From contig OY754466.1 in the NCBI GenBank assembly GCA_963575645.1, forward strand, positions 32,024,001-32,088,000: a stretch of DNA of 64,000 nt, given 5' to 3'. The DNA comes from Xanthostigma xanthostigma. Its lineage: Eukaryota; Arthropoda; Insecta; Raphidioptera; Raphidiidae. Every line of letters starts with the position of its first letter. Positions within the stretch are counted from its first letter, which is position 1. The notes below the pieces were generated by a model. The model was not told where the DNA came from. It did not search any database and worked only from the letters and a program-made list of their open reading frames with translations. A program made the translations under genes and the position numbers. Of this stretch, positions 27,559 through 40,700 are shown piece by piece.

Positions 27559-27888
27559 TGTCTGCGTGAAAATGATAGTCAATATTCAGTTTGCATTTTC
27601 TTATGAGAGAATGATCCAAACCTGAATGTAATAGTGTAAATAGACTTACCCTCATGAAATAAAGCAATTTTGCCTATAAGGACTCATTTGCACCTAATTG
27701 TCATAAAGCATGTAAAAACTGCTTGTATGCGTTAAAATAATAGTTAATATGCAGTTTGCATTTCCTTGTGAGAGAATGATCCAAACCTGAATGTTATAGT
27801 GTAAGTAAACTTACCTTTATGAAATCAAGCAATTTCGCCTATAAGGACTCATTTGCACCTAATTGTCGTAAAGCATGTAAAAACTGCT

Positions 27889-28548
27889 TGTCTGCGTTAA
27901 AATAATGGTTAATATGCAGTCTGCATTTTCTTATGAGAGAATAATCCAAACCTGAATGTTATAGTGTAAATAGACTAACCTTTATGAAATAAAGCAATTT
28001 TGCCTATAAGGACCCATTTGCCCCTAATTGTCATAAAGCATGTAAAAACTGCTTGTATGCGTTAAAATGATAGTAAATATGCAGTTTGCATTTTCTTATG
28101 AGAGAATGATCCAAACCTAAATGTTTTAGTGTAAATAGACTAACCCTCATGAAATAAAGCAATTTTGCCTATAAGGACTCATTTGCACCTAATTGTCGTA
28201 AAGCATGTAAAAACTGCTTGTCTGCGTTAAAATAATGGTTAATATGCAGTCTGCATTTTCTTATGAGAGAATAATCCAAACCTGAATGTTATAGTGTAAA
28301 TAGACTAACCTTCATGAAATAAAGCAATTTTGCCTATAAGGACCCATTTGCCCCTAATTGTCATAAAGCATGTAAAAACTGCTTGTATGCGTTAAAATGA
28401 TAGTAAATATGCAGTTTGCATTTTCTTATGAGAGAATGATCCAAACCTAAATGTTTTAGTGTAAATAGACTAACCCTCATGAAATAAAGCAATTTTGCCT
28501 ATAAGGACTCATTTGCACCTAATTGTCGTAAAGCATGTAAAAACTGCT
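27889..28548. repeat. M3-M4 dimer duplicated in tandem (330 bp x 2)
   Basis: 27889-28218 and 28219-28548 are both M3-M4 pairs and differ at one base I could find: t at 27983 (tttatgaaat) against c at 28313 (ttcatgaaat). Both M4 copies carry the private gttttagt, so that mutation came before the dimer duplication. The pair is inherited in the second 9240-bp copy at 37129-37788, so the dimer event is older than the 9240-bp event. Confidence 0.9.
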
Positions 28549-31500
28549 TGTCTGCGTTAAAATAATGGTTAATATGCAGTTTGCATTTTCTTATGAGAGA
28601 ATGATCCAAACCTGAATGTTATAGTCTAAATAGACTTACCTTCATGAAATAAAGCAATTTTGCCTATAAGGACTTATTTGCCCCTAATTGTCATAAAGCA
28701 TGTAAAAACTGCTTGTATGCGTTAAAATAATGGTTAATATGCAGTTTGCATTTTCTTATGAGAGAATGATACAAACCTGAATGTTATAGTGTAAATAGAC
28801 TTACCCTCATTAAATAAAGCAATTTTGCCTATAAGGACTCATTATCCCCTAATTGTCATAAAGCATGTAAAAACTGCTTGTATGCGTTAAAATAATGGTT
28901 AATATGCAGATTGCATTTTCTTATGAGAGAATGATTCAAACCTGAATGTTATAGTGTAAATAGACTTACCCTCATGAAATAAAGCAATTTTGCCTATAAA
29001 GACTCATTTGCACCGAATTGTCGTAAGGCATGTAAAAACTGCTTGTCTGCGTTTAAATAATGGTTAATATGCAGTTTGCATTTTCTTATGACAGAAAGAT
29101 CCAAACCTGAATGTTATAGTGTAAATAGACTTACCCTTCATGAAATAAAGAAATTTTGCCTATAAGGACTCATTTGCCCCTAATTGTCATAAAGCATGTA
29201 AAAACTGCTTGTATGCGTTAAAATAATGGTTAATATGCAGTTTGCATTTTCTTATGAGAGAATGATCCAAACCTGAATGTTATAGTGAAAATAGACTTAC
29301 CTTTGTAAAATAAAGCAATTTTGCCTATAAGGACTCATTTGCACGCAATTGTCGTGAAGCATGTAAAAACTGCTTGTCTCCGTTAAAATAATGGTTAATA
29401 TGCAGTTTGCATTTTCTTATGAGAGAAATCCAAACCTGAATGTTATAGTGTAAATAGACAAACTTTCATGAAAGAAAGCAATTTTGCCTATAAGGACCCA
29501 TTTGCCCCTAATAGTCATAAAGCATGTAAAAACTGCTTGTATGCGTTAAAATAATGGTTAATATGCTGTTTGCATTTTCTTATGAGAGAATGATCCAAAT
29601 CTAAATGTTAAAGTGTAAATAGACTAACCCTCATGAAATAAAGCAATTTTGCTTATAAAGACTCATTTGCACCTAATTGTCATAAAGCATGTAAAAACAG
29701 CTTGTATGCGTTAAAATAATGGTTAATATGCAGTTTGCATTTTTATATGAGAGAATGATCCAAACCTGAATGTTATAGTGTAAATAGACTTACCTTCATG
29801 AAATAAAGCAATTTTGCCAAAAGGACTCATTTGCACCTAATTGTCATAAAGCATGTAAAATATGCTTGTATGCGTTAAAATAATGGTCAATATGCAGTTT
29901 ACATTTTCTTATGAGAGAATGATCCAAACCTGAATGTTATAGTGTAAATAGACTACACTTCATGAAATAAAGCAATTTTGCCTATAAGGACTCATTTGCC
30001 CCTAATTGTCATAAAGCATGTAAAAACTGCTTGTATGCGTTAAAATAATGGTTAATATGCAGTTTGCATTTTCTTATGAGAGAATGATCCAAATCTAAAT
30101 GTTATAGTGTAAATAGACTAACCCTCATGAAATAAAGCAATTTTGCTTATAAAGACTCATTTGCACCTAATTGTCATAAAGCATGTAAAAACTGCTTGTA
30201 TGCGTTAAAATAATGGTTAATATGCTGTTTGCATTTTCTTATGAGAGAATGATCCAAATCTAAATGTTATAGTGTAAATAGACTAACCCTCATTAAATAA
30301 AGCAATTTTGCTTATAAAGACTCATTTGCACCTAATTGTCATAAAGCATGTAAAAACAGCTTGTATGCGTTAAAATGATAGTAAATATGCAGTTTGCATT
30401 TTCTTATGAGAGAATGATCCAAACCTGAATGTTATAGTGTAAATAGACTTACCCTCATGAAATAAAGCAATTTTGCTTATAAAGACTCATTTGAACCTAA
30501 TTGTCATAAAGCATGTAAAAACAGCTTGTATGCGTTAAAATAATGGTTAATATGCAGTTTGCATTTTCTTATGAGAGAATGATCCAAACCTGAATGTTAT
30601 AGTGTAAATAGACTTACCTTCAGGAAATAAAGCAATTTTGCCTATAAGGATTTATTTGCCCCTAATTGTCATAAAGCATGTAAAAACTGCTTGTATGCGT
30701 TAAAATAATGGTTAATAAGCAGTTTGCATTTTCTTATAAGAGAATGATCCAAACCTGAATGTTATAGTGTAAATAGACTATCCTTTGTAAAATAAAGGAA
30801 TTTTGCCTATAAGGACTCATTTGCCCGCAATTGTCGTGAAGCATGTAAAAACTGCTTGTCTGCGTGAAAATGATAGTAAATATGCAGTTTGCTTTTTCTT
30901 ATGAGAGAATGATCCAAACCTGAATGTTATAGTGTAAATAGACTTACCCTCATGAAATAAAGCAATTTTGCCTATAAAGACTCATTTGCACCTAATTGTC
31001 GTAAAGCATGTAAAAACTGCTTGTCTGCGTTTTAATAATGGTTAATATGCAGTTTGCATTTTCTTATGAGATAAAGATCCAAACCTGAATGTTATAGTGT
31101 AAATAGACTTACCTTTCATGAAATAAAGCAATTTTGCCTATAAGGACTCATTTGCCCCTAATTGTCATAAAGCATGTAAAAACTGCTTGTATGCGTTAAA
31201 ATAATGGTCAATATGCAGTTTACATTTTCTTATGAGAGAATGATCCAAACCTGAATGTTATAGTGTAAATAGACTACACTTCATGAAATAAAGCAATTTT
31301 GCCTATAAGGACTCATTTGCCCCTAATTGTCATAAAGCATGTAAAAACTGCTTGTATGCGTTAAAATAATGGTTAATATGCAGTTTGCATTTTCTTATGA
31401 GAGAATGTTCCAAACCTGAATGTTATAGTGAAAATAGACTTACCTTTGTAAAATAAAGCAATTTTGCCTATAAGGACTCATTTGCACGCAATTGTCGTGA

Positions 31501-32012
31501 AGCATGTAAAAACTGCTTGTCTGCGTTAAAATAATGGTTAATATGCAGTTTGCATTTTCTTATGAGAGAATGATCCAAACCTGAATGTTATAGTGTAAAT
31601 AGACTAACCTTCATGAAATAAAGCCATTTTGCCTATAAGGACCCATTTGCCCCTAATTGTCATAAAGCATGTAAAAACTGCTTGTATGCGTTAAAATAAT
31701 GGTTAATATGCAGTTTGCATTTTCTTATGAGAGAATGATCCAAACCTAAATGTTATAGTGTAAATAGACTTACCCTCATGAAATAAAGCAATATTGCCTA
31801 TAAGGACTCATTTGCACCTACTTGTCGTAAAGCATGTAAAAACTGCTTGTCTGCGTTTAAATAATGGTTAATATGCAGTTTGCATTTTCTTATGAGAGAA
31901 TGATCCAAACCTAAATGTTATAGTGTAAATAGACTTACCCTCATGAAATAAAGCAATTTTGCCTATAAGGACTTATTTGCACCTAATTGTCATAAAGCAT
32001 GTAAAAACTGCA

Positions 32013-32177
32013 TGTAAGCGTTAAAATGATAGTAAATATGCAGTTTGCATTTTCTTATGAGAGAATGATCCAAACGTAATTGTTATAGTGTAAATAGACT
32101 AACCCTCATGAAATAAAGCAATTTTGCCTATAAAGACTCATTTGCACCTAATTGTCGTAAAGCATGTAAAAACTGCT
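32013..32177. repeat. M23/M7 hybrid monomer at the duplication junction
   Basis: The 5' part has M23 markers (gtaagcgttaaaatgatagt, caaacgtaattg, gactaaccctc). The 3' part has the M7 marker tttgcacc in place of the M23 marker tttacacc. The next monomer is the M8/M26 hybrid that also follows M7 in block 5. The crossover lies in 32102-32143, monomer positions 90-131, where M23 and M7 are identical. Confidence 0.85.
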
Positions 32178-33827
32178 TGTCTGCGTTTAAATAATGGTTA
32201 ATATGCAGTTTGCATTTTCTTATGACAGAAAGATCCAAACCTGAATGTTATAGTCTAAATAGACTTACCTTAATGAAATAAAGCAATTTTGCCTATACGG
32301 ACTCATTTGCCCCTAATTGTCATAAAGCATGTAAAAACTGCTTGTATGCGTTAAAATAATGGTTAATATGCAGTTTGCATGTTCTTATGAGAGAACGATC
32401 CAAACCTGAATGTTATAGTGAAAATAGACTTACCTTCATGAAATAAAGCAATTTTGCCTATAAGGACTCATTTGCCCCTAATTGTCATAAAGCATGTAAA
32501 AACTGCTTGTATGCGTTAAAATAATGTATAATATGCAGTTTGCATTTTCTTATGAGAGAATGATCCAAACCTGAATGTTATAGTGAAAATAGACTAACCT
32601 TTGTAAAATAAAGCAATTTTGCCTATAAGGACTCATTATCCCCTAATTGTCATAAAGCATTTAAAAACTGCTTGTATGCGTTAAAATAATGGTTAATATG
32701 CAGTTTGCATTTTCTTATGTGAGAACGATCCAAACCTGAATGTTATAGTGAAAATAGACTAACCTTCATGAAATAAAGCAATTTTGCCTATAAGGACCCA
32801 TTTGCTCCAAATTGTCATAAAACATGTAAAAACTGCTTGTATGCGTTAAAATAATTGTTAATATGCAGTTTGCATTTTCTTATGAGAGAACGATCCAAAC
32901 CTGAATGTTATAGTGAAAATAGACTAACCTTTTTTAAATAACGCAATTTTGCCTATAAGGACTCATTTGCACGCAATTGTCGTGAAGCATGTAAAAACTG
33001 CTTGTCTGCGTTAAAATAATGGTTAATATGCAGTTTACATTTTCTTATGAGAGAATGATCCAAACCTGAATGTTATAGTGTAAATAGACTTACCTTCATG
33101 AAATAAAACAATTTTGCCTATAAAGACTCATTTGCTTCTAATTGTCATAAAGCATGTAAAAACTGCTTGTCAGCGTTAAAAAAATGGTTAATATGCAGTT
33201 TGCATTTTCTTATGAGAGAATGATCCAAACCTGAATGTTATAGTGTAAATAGACTTACCTTCATGAAATAAAGCAATTTTGCCTATAAGGACTCATTTGC
33301 CCCTAATTGTCATAAAGCATGTAAAAACTGCTTGTATGCGTTAAAATAATGTATAATATGCAGTTTGCATTTTCTTATGAGAGAATGATCCAAACCTATA
33401 TGTTATAGTGAAAATAGACTTACCTTTGTAAAATAAAGCAATTTTGCCTATAAGGACTCATTATCCCTTAATTGTCATAAAGCATGTAAAAACTGCTTGT
33501 ATGCGTTAAAATAATGGTTAATATGCACACTGCATTTTCTTATGAGAGAATGATCCAAACCTGAATGTTATAGTGTAAATAGACTTACCTTTGTAAAATA
33601 AAGCAATTTTGCCTATAAGGACTCATTTGCACGCAATTGTCGTAAAGCATGTAAAAACTGCTTCTCTGCGTTAAAATAATGGTTAATATGCAGTTTGCAT
33701 TTTCTTATGAGAGAATGATCCAAACCTGAATGTTATAGTGAAAGTAGACTTACCTTTGTGAAATAAAACAATTTTGCCTTTAAGGACTTATTTGCACCTA
33801 ATTGTCGTAAACCATGTAAAAACTGCT

Positions 33828-36798
33828 TGTCTGCGTGAAAATGATAGTCAATATTCAGTTTGCATTTTCTTATGAGAGAATGATCCAAACCTGAATGGTA
33901 TAGTGTAAATAGACTTACCCTCATGAAATAAAGCAATTTTGCCTATAAGGACTCATTTGCACCTAATTGTCATAAAGCATGTAAAAACTGCTTGTATGCG
34001 TTAAAATAATAGTTAATATGCAGTTTGCATTTCCTTGTGAGAGAATGATCCAAACCTGAATGTTATAGTGTAAGTAAACTTACCTTTATGAAATCAAGCA
34101 ATTTCGCCTATAAGGACTCATTTGCACCTAATTGTCGTAAAGCATGTAAAAACTGCTTGTCTGCGTTAAAATAATGGTTAATATGCAGTCTGCATTTTCT
34201 TATGAGAGAATAATCCAAACCTGAATGTTATAGTGTAAATAGACTAACCTTCATGAAATAAAGCAATTTTGCCTATAAGGACCCATTTGCCCCTAATTGT
34301 CATAAAGCATGTAAAAACTGCTTGTATGCGTTAAAATGATAGTAAATATGCAGTTTGCATTTTCTTATGAGAGAATGATCCAAACCTAAATGTTATAGTG
34401 TAAATAGACTAACCCTCATGAAATAAAGCAATTTTGCCTATAAGGACTCATTTGCACCTAATTGTCGTAAAGCATGTAAAAACTGCTTGTCTGCGTTAAA
34501 ATAATGGTTAATATGCAGTTTGCATTTTCTTATGAGAGAATGATCCAAACCTGAATGTTATAGTCTAAATAGACTTACCTTCATGAAATAAAGCAATTTT
34601 GCCTATAAGGACTTATTTGCCCCTAATTGTCATAAAGCATGTAAAAACTGCTTGTATGCGTTAAAATAATGGTTAATATGCAGTTTGCATTTTCTTATGA
34701 GAGAATGATACAAACCTGAATGTTATAGTGTAAATAGACTGACCCTCATGAAATAAAGCAATTTTGCCTATAAGGACTCATTATCCCCTAATTGTCATAA
34801 AGCATGTAAAAACTGCTTGTATGCGTTAAAATAATGGTTAATATGCAGATTGCATTTTCTTATGAGAGAATGATTCAAACCTGAATGTTATAGTGTAAAT
34901 AGACTTACCCTCATGAAATAAAGCAATTTTGCCTATAAAGACTCATTTGCACCTAATTGTCGTAAAGCATGTAAAAACTGCTTGTCTGCGTTTAAATAAT
35001 GGTTAATATGCAGTTTGCATTTTCTTATGACAGAAAGATCCAAACCTGAATGTTATAGTGTAAATAGACTTACCCTTCATGAAATAAAGAAATTTTGCCT
35101 ATAAGGACTCATTTGCCCCTAATTGTCATAAAGCATGTAAAAACTGCTTGTATGCGTTAAAATAATGGTTAATATGCAGTTTGCATTTTCTTATGAGAGA
35201 ATGATCCAAACCTGAATGTTATAGTGAAAATAGACTTACCTTTGTAAAATAAAGCAATTTTGCCTATAAGGACTCATTTGCACGCAATTGTCGTGAAGCA
35301 TGTAAAAACTGCTTGTCTGCGTTAAAATAATGGTTAATATGCAGTTTGCATTTTCTTATGAGAGAAATCCAAACCTGAATGTTATAGTGTAAATAGACTT
35401 ACCCTTCATGAAATAAAGAAATTTTGCCTATAAGGACTCATTTGCCCCTAATTGTCATAAAGCATGTAAAAACTGCTTGTATGCGTTAAAATAATGGTTA
35501 ATATGCAGTTTGCATTTTCTTATGAGAGAATGATCCAAACCTGAATGTTATAGTGAAAATAGACTTACCTTTGTAAAATATAGCAATTTTGCCTATAAAG
35601 ACTCATTTGCACCTAATTGTCGTAAAGCATGTAAAAACTGCTTGTCTGCGTTTAAATAATGGTTAATATGCAGTTTGCATTTTCTTATGACAGAAAGATC
35701 CAAACCTGAATGTTATAGTGTAAATAGACTTACCCTTCATGAAATAAAGAAATTTTGCCTATAAGGACTCATTTGCCCCTAATTGTCATAAAGCATGTAA
35801 AAACTGCTTGTATGCGTTAAAATAATTGTTAATATGCAGTTTGCATTTTCTTATGAGAGAACGATCCAAACCTGAATGTTATAGTGAAAATAGACTAACC
35901 TTTGTAAAATAACGCAATTTTGCCTATAAGGACTCATTTGCACGCAATTGTCGTGAAGCATGTAAAAACTGCTTGTCTGCGTTAAAATAATGGTTAATAT
36001 GCAGTTTGCATTTTCTTATGAGAGAATGATCCAAACCTGAATGTTATAGTGTAAATAGACTTATCCTCATGAAATAAAGCAATTTTGCCTATAAGGACTC
36101 ATTTGCACCTAATTGTCATAAAGCTTGTAAAAACTGCTTGTATGCGTTAAAATAATTGTTAATTTGCAGTTTGCATTTTCTTATGAGAGAATGATCCAAA
36201 CCTGAATGTTATAGTGTAAATAGACTTACCCTCATGAAATAAAGCAATTTTGCCTATAAAGACTCATTTGCACCTAATTGTCGTAAAGCATGTAAAAACT
36301 GCTTGTATGCGTTAAAATAATGGTTAATATGCAGTTTGCATTTTCTTATGAGAGAATGATCCAAACCTGAATGTTATAGTGAAAATAGACTTACCTTTGT
36401 AAAATAAAGCAATTTTGCCTATGAGGACTCATTATCCCTTAATTGTCATAAAACATGTAAAAACTGCTTGTATGCGTTAAAATAATGGTTAATATGCACA
36501 CTGCATTTTCTTATGAGAGAATGATCCAAACCTGAATGTTATAGTGTAAATAGACTTACCTTTGTAAAATAAAGCAATTTTGCCTATAAGGACTCATTTG
36601 CACGCAATTGTCGTAAAGCATGTAAAAACTGCTTCTCTGCGTTAAAATAATGGTTAATATGCAGTTTGCATTTTCTTATGAGAGAATGATCCAAACCTGA
36701 ATGTTATAGTGAAAGTAGACTTACCTTTGTGAAATAAAACAATTTTGCCTTTAAGGACTTATTTGCACCTAATTGTCGTAAACCATGTAAAAACTGCT
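33828..36798. repeat. HOR block 8, 18 monomers (2971 bp), second copy of block 6
   Basis: This is block 6 shifted by 9240 bp. Comparing line by line I found one difference near its start: G at 33898 against T at 24658. That change removes a minus-strand stop codon and opens a 67-codon frame at 33733-33936 which block 6 lacks. Confidence 0.9.
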
Positions 36799-37128
36799 TG
36801 TCTGCGTGAAAATGATAGTCAATATTCAGTTTGCATTTTCTTATGAGAGAATGATCCAAACCTGAATGTAATAGTGTAAATAGACTTACCCTCATGAAAT
36901 AAAGCAATTTTGCCTATAAGGACTCATTTGCACCTAATTGTCATAAAGCATGTAAAAACTGCTTGTATGCGTTAAAATAATAGTTAATATGCAGTTTGCA
37001 TTTCCTTGTGAGAGAATGATCCAAACCTGAATGTTATAGTGTAAGTAAACTTACCTTTATGAAATCAAGCAATTTCGCCTATAAGGACTCATTTGCACCT
37101 AATTGTCGTAAAGCATGTAAAAACTGCT

Positions 37129-37788
37129 TGTCTGCGTTAAAATAATGGTTAATATGCAGTCTGCATTTTCTTATGAGAGAATAATCCAAACCTGAATGTT
37201 ATAGTGTAAATAGACTAACCTTTATGAAATAAAGCAATTTTGCCTATAAGGACCCATTTGCCCCTAATTGTCATAAAGCATGTAAAAACTGCTTGTATGC
37301 GTTAAAATGATAGTAAATATGCAGTTTGCATTTTCTTATGAGAGAATGATCCAAACCTAAATGTTTTAGTGTAAATAGACTAACCCTCATGAAATAAAGC
37401 AATTTTGCCTATAAGGACTCATTTGCACCTAATTGTCGTAAAGCATGTAAAAACTGCTTGTCTGCGTTAAAATAATGGTTAATATGCAGTCTGCATTTTC
37501 TTATGAGAGAATAATCCAAACCTGAATGTTATAGTGTAAATAGACTAACCTTCATGAAATAAAGCAATTTTGCCTATAAGGACCCATTTGCCCCTAATTG
37601 TCATAAAGCATGTAAAAACTGCTTGTATGCGTTAAAATGATAGTAAATATGCAGTTTGCATTTTCTTATGAGAGAATGATCCAAACCTAAATGTTTTAGT
37701 GTAAATAGACTAACCCTCATGAAATAAAGCAATTTTGCCTATAAGGACTCATTTGCACCTAATTGTCGTAAAGCATGTAAAAACTGCT
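37129..37788. repeat. M3-M4 dimer duplication, copy inside the second 9240-bp unit
   Basis: This is the same two 330-bp dimers as at 27889-28548, shifted by 9240 bp, including the single difference between the dimers. It helps order the events: gttttagt mutation, then dimer duplication, then 9240-bp duplication. Confidence 0.9.
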
Positions 37789-40700
37789 TGTCTGCGTTAA
37801 AATAATGGTTAATATGCAGTTTGCATTTTCTTATGAGAGAATGATCCAAACCTGAATGTTATAGTCTAAATAGACTTACCTTCATGAAATAAAGCAATTT
37901 TGCCTATAAGGACTTATTTGCCCCTAATTGTCATAAAGCATGTAAAAACTGCTTGTATGCGTTAAAATAATGGTTAATATGCAGTTTGCATTTTCTTATG
38001 AGAGAATGATACAAACCTGAATGTTATAGTGTAAATAGACTTACCCTCATTAAATAAAGCAATTTTGCCTATAAGGACTCATTATCCCCTAATTGTCATA
38101 AAGCATGTAAAAACTGCTTGTATGCGTTAAAATAATGGTTAATATGCAGATTGCATTTTCTTATGAGAGAATGATTCAAACCTGAATGTTATAGTGTAAA
38201 TAGACTTACCCTCATGAAATAAAGCAATTTTGCCTATAAAGACTCATTTGCACCGAATTGTCGTAAGGCATGTAAAAACTGCTTGTCTGCGTTTAAATAA
38301 TGGTTAATATGCAGTTTGCATTTTCTTATGACAGAAAGATCCAAACCTGAATGTTATAGTGTAAATAGACTTACCCTTCATGAAATAAAGAAATTTTGCC
38401 TATAAGGACTCATTTGCCCCTAATTGTCATAAAGCATGTAAAAACTGCTTGTATGCGTTAAAATAATGGTTAATATGCAGTTTGCATTTTCTTATGAGAG
38501 AATGATCCAAACCTGAATGTTATAGTGAAAATAGACTTACCTTTGTAAAATAAAGCAATTTTGCCTATAAGGACTCATTTGCACGCAATTGTCGTGAAGC
38601 ATGTAAAAACTGCTTGTCTCCGTTAAAATAATGGTTAATATGCAGTTTGCATTTTCTTATGAGAGAAATCCAAACCTGAATGTTATAGTGTAAATAGACA
38701 AACTTTCATGAAAGAAAGCAATTTTGCCTATAAGGACCCATTTGCCCCTAATAGTCATAAAGCATGTAAAAACTGCTTGTATGCGTTAAAATAATGGTTA
38801 ATATGCTGTTTGCATTTTCTTATGAGAGAATGATCCAAATCTAAATGTTAAAGTGTAAATAGACTAACCCTCATGAAATAAAGCAATTTTGCTTATAAAG
38901 ACTCATTTGCACCTAATTGTCATAAAGCATGTAAAAACAGCTTGTATGCGTTAAAATAATGGTTAATATGCAGTTTGCATTTTTATATGAGAGAATGATC
39001 CAAACCTGAATGTTATAGTGTAAATAGACTTACCTTCATGAAATAAAGCAATTTTGCCAAAAGGACTCATTTGCACCTAATTGTCATAAAGCATGTAAAA
39101 TATGCTTGTATGCGTTAAAATAATGGTCAATATGCAGTTTACATTTTCTTATGAGAGAATGATCCAAACCTGAATGTTATAGTGTAAATAGACTACACTT
39201 CATGAAATAAAGCAATTTTGCCTATAAGGACTCATTTGCCCCTAATTGTCATAAAGCATGTAAAAACTGCTTGTATGCGTTAAAATAATGGTTAATATGC
39301 AGTTTGCATTTTCTTATGAGAGAATGATCCAAATCTAAATGTTATAGTGTAAATAGACTAACCCTCATGAAATAAAGCAATTTTGCTTATAAAGACTCAT
39401 TTGCACCTAATTGTCATAAAGCATGTAAAAACTGCTTGTATGCGTTAAAATAATGGTTAATATGCTGTTTGCATTTTCTTATGAGAGAATGATCCAAATC
39501 TAAATGTTATAGTGTAAATAGACTAACCCTCATGAAATAAAGCAATTTTGCTTATAAAGACTCATTTGCACCTAATTGTCATAAAGCATGTAAAAACAGC
39601 TTGTATGCGTTAAAATGATAGTAAATATGCAGTTTGCATTTTCTTATGAGAGAATGATCCAAACCTGAATGTTATAGTGTAAATAGACTTACCCTCATGA
39701 AATAAAGCAATTTTGCTTATAAAGACTCATTTGAACCTAATTGTCATAAAGCATGTAAAAACAGCTTGTATGCGTTAAAATAATGGTTAATATGCAGTTT
39801 GCATTTTCTTATGAGAGAATGATCCAAACCTGAATGTTATAGTGTAAATAGACTTACCTTCAGGAAATAAAGCAATTTTGCCTATAAGGATTTATTTGCC
39901 CCTAATTGTCATAAAGCATGTAAAAACTGCTTGTATGCGTTAAAATAATGGTTAATAAGCAGTTTGCATTTTCTTATAAGAGAATGATCCAAACCTGAAT
40001 GTTATAGTGTAAATAGACTATCCTTTGTAAAATAAAGGAATTTTGCCTATAAGGACTCATTTGCCCGCAATTGTCGTGAAGCATGTAAAAACTGCTTGTC
40101 TGCGTGAAAATGATAGTAAATATGCAGTTTGCTTTTTCTTATGAGAGAATGATCCAAACCTGAATGTTATAGTGTAAATAGACTTACCCTCATGAAATAA
40201 AGCAATTTTGCCTATAAAGACTCATTTGCACCTAATTGTCGTAAAGCATGTAAAAACTGCTTGTCTGCGTTTTAATAATGGTTAATATGCAGTTTGCATT
40301 TTCTTATGAGATAAAGATCCAAACCTGAATGTTATAGTGTAAATAGACTTACCTTTCATGAAATAAAGCAATTTTGCCTATAAGGACTCATTTGCCCCTA
40401 ATTGTCATAAAGCATGTAAAAACTGCTTGTATGCGTTAAAATAATGGTCAATATGCAGTTTACATTTTCTTATGAGAGAATGATCCAAACCTGAATGTTA
40501 TAGTGTAAATAGACTACACTTCATGAAATAAAGCAATTTTGCCTATAAGGACTCATTTGCCCCTAATTGTCATAAAGCATGTAAAAACTGCTTGTATGCG
40601 TTAAAATAATGGTTAATATGCAGTTTGCATTTTCTTATGAGAGAATGTTCCAAACCTGAATGTTATAGTGAAAATAGACTTACCTTTGTAAAATAAAGCA

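Larger units (their letters stand above)
22862..32101. repeat. 9240-bp tandem duplication, first copy (56 monomers)
   Basis: It is identical by line-by-line reading to 32102-41341 at an offset of exactly 9240 bp (56 x 165), apart from T at 24658 against G at 33898 and T at 30294 against G at 39534. It contains M8/M26 to M35 of block 5, all of block 6 and block 7 up to M23. The left limit is the t/a difference at 22861 against 32101. A manual comparison can miss differences. Confidence 0.93.
27559..33827. repeat. HOR block 7, 38 monomers (6269 bp)
   Basis: The order is M1, M2, M3, M4, M3, M4, M5 to M12, M18 (29875), an M11-like monomer (ccaaatctaaatg), M11, M13 to M22, an M23/M7 hybrid at the duplication junction, an M8/M26 hybrid (32178), and M27 to M35. 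Private variants include gttttagt in both M4 copies, tctccgtt in M10 (29375) and gactacacttc in M18. The M23/M7 hybrid separates the two copies of the 9240-bp duplication, so the last ten monomers repeat those of block 5. Confidence 0.88.

Noticed and set aside
27464..27667. 67-codon minus-strand open reading frame, with copies at 33733-33936, 36704-36907 and 56007-56210
   Set aside because: It lies wholly inside two satellite monomers and exists only where a single substitution removed a stop present in most equivalent pairs. It has no recognisable domain, and I saw no ribosome-binding or promoter context.
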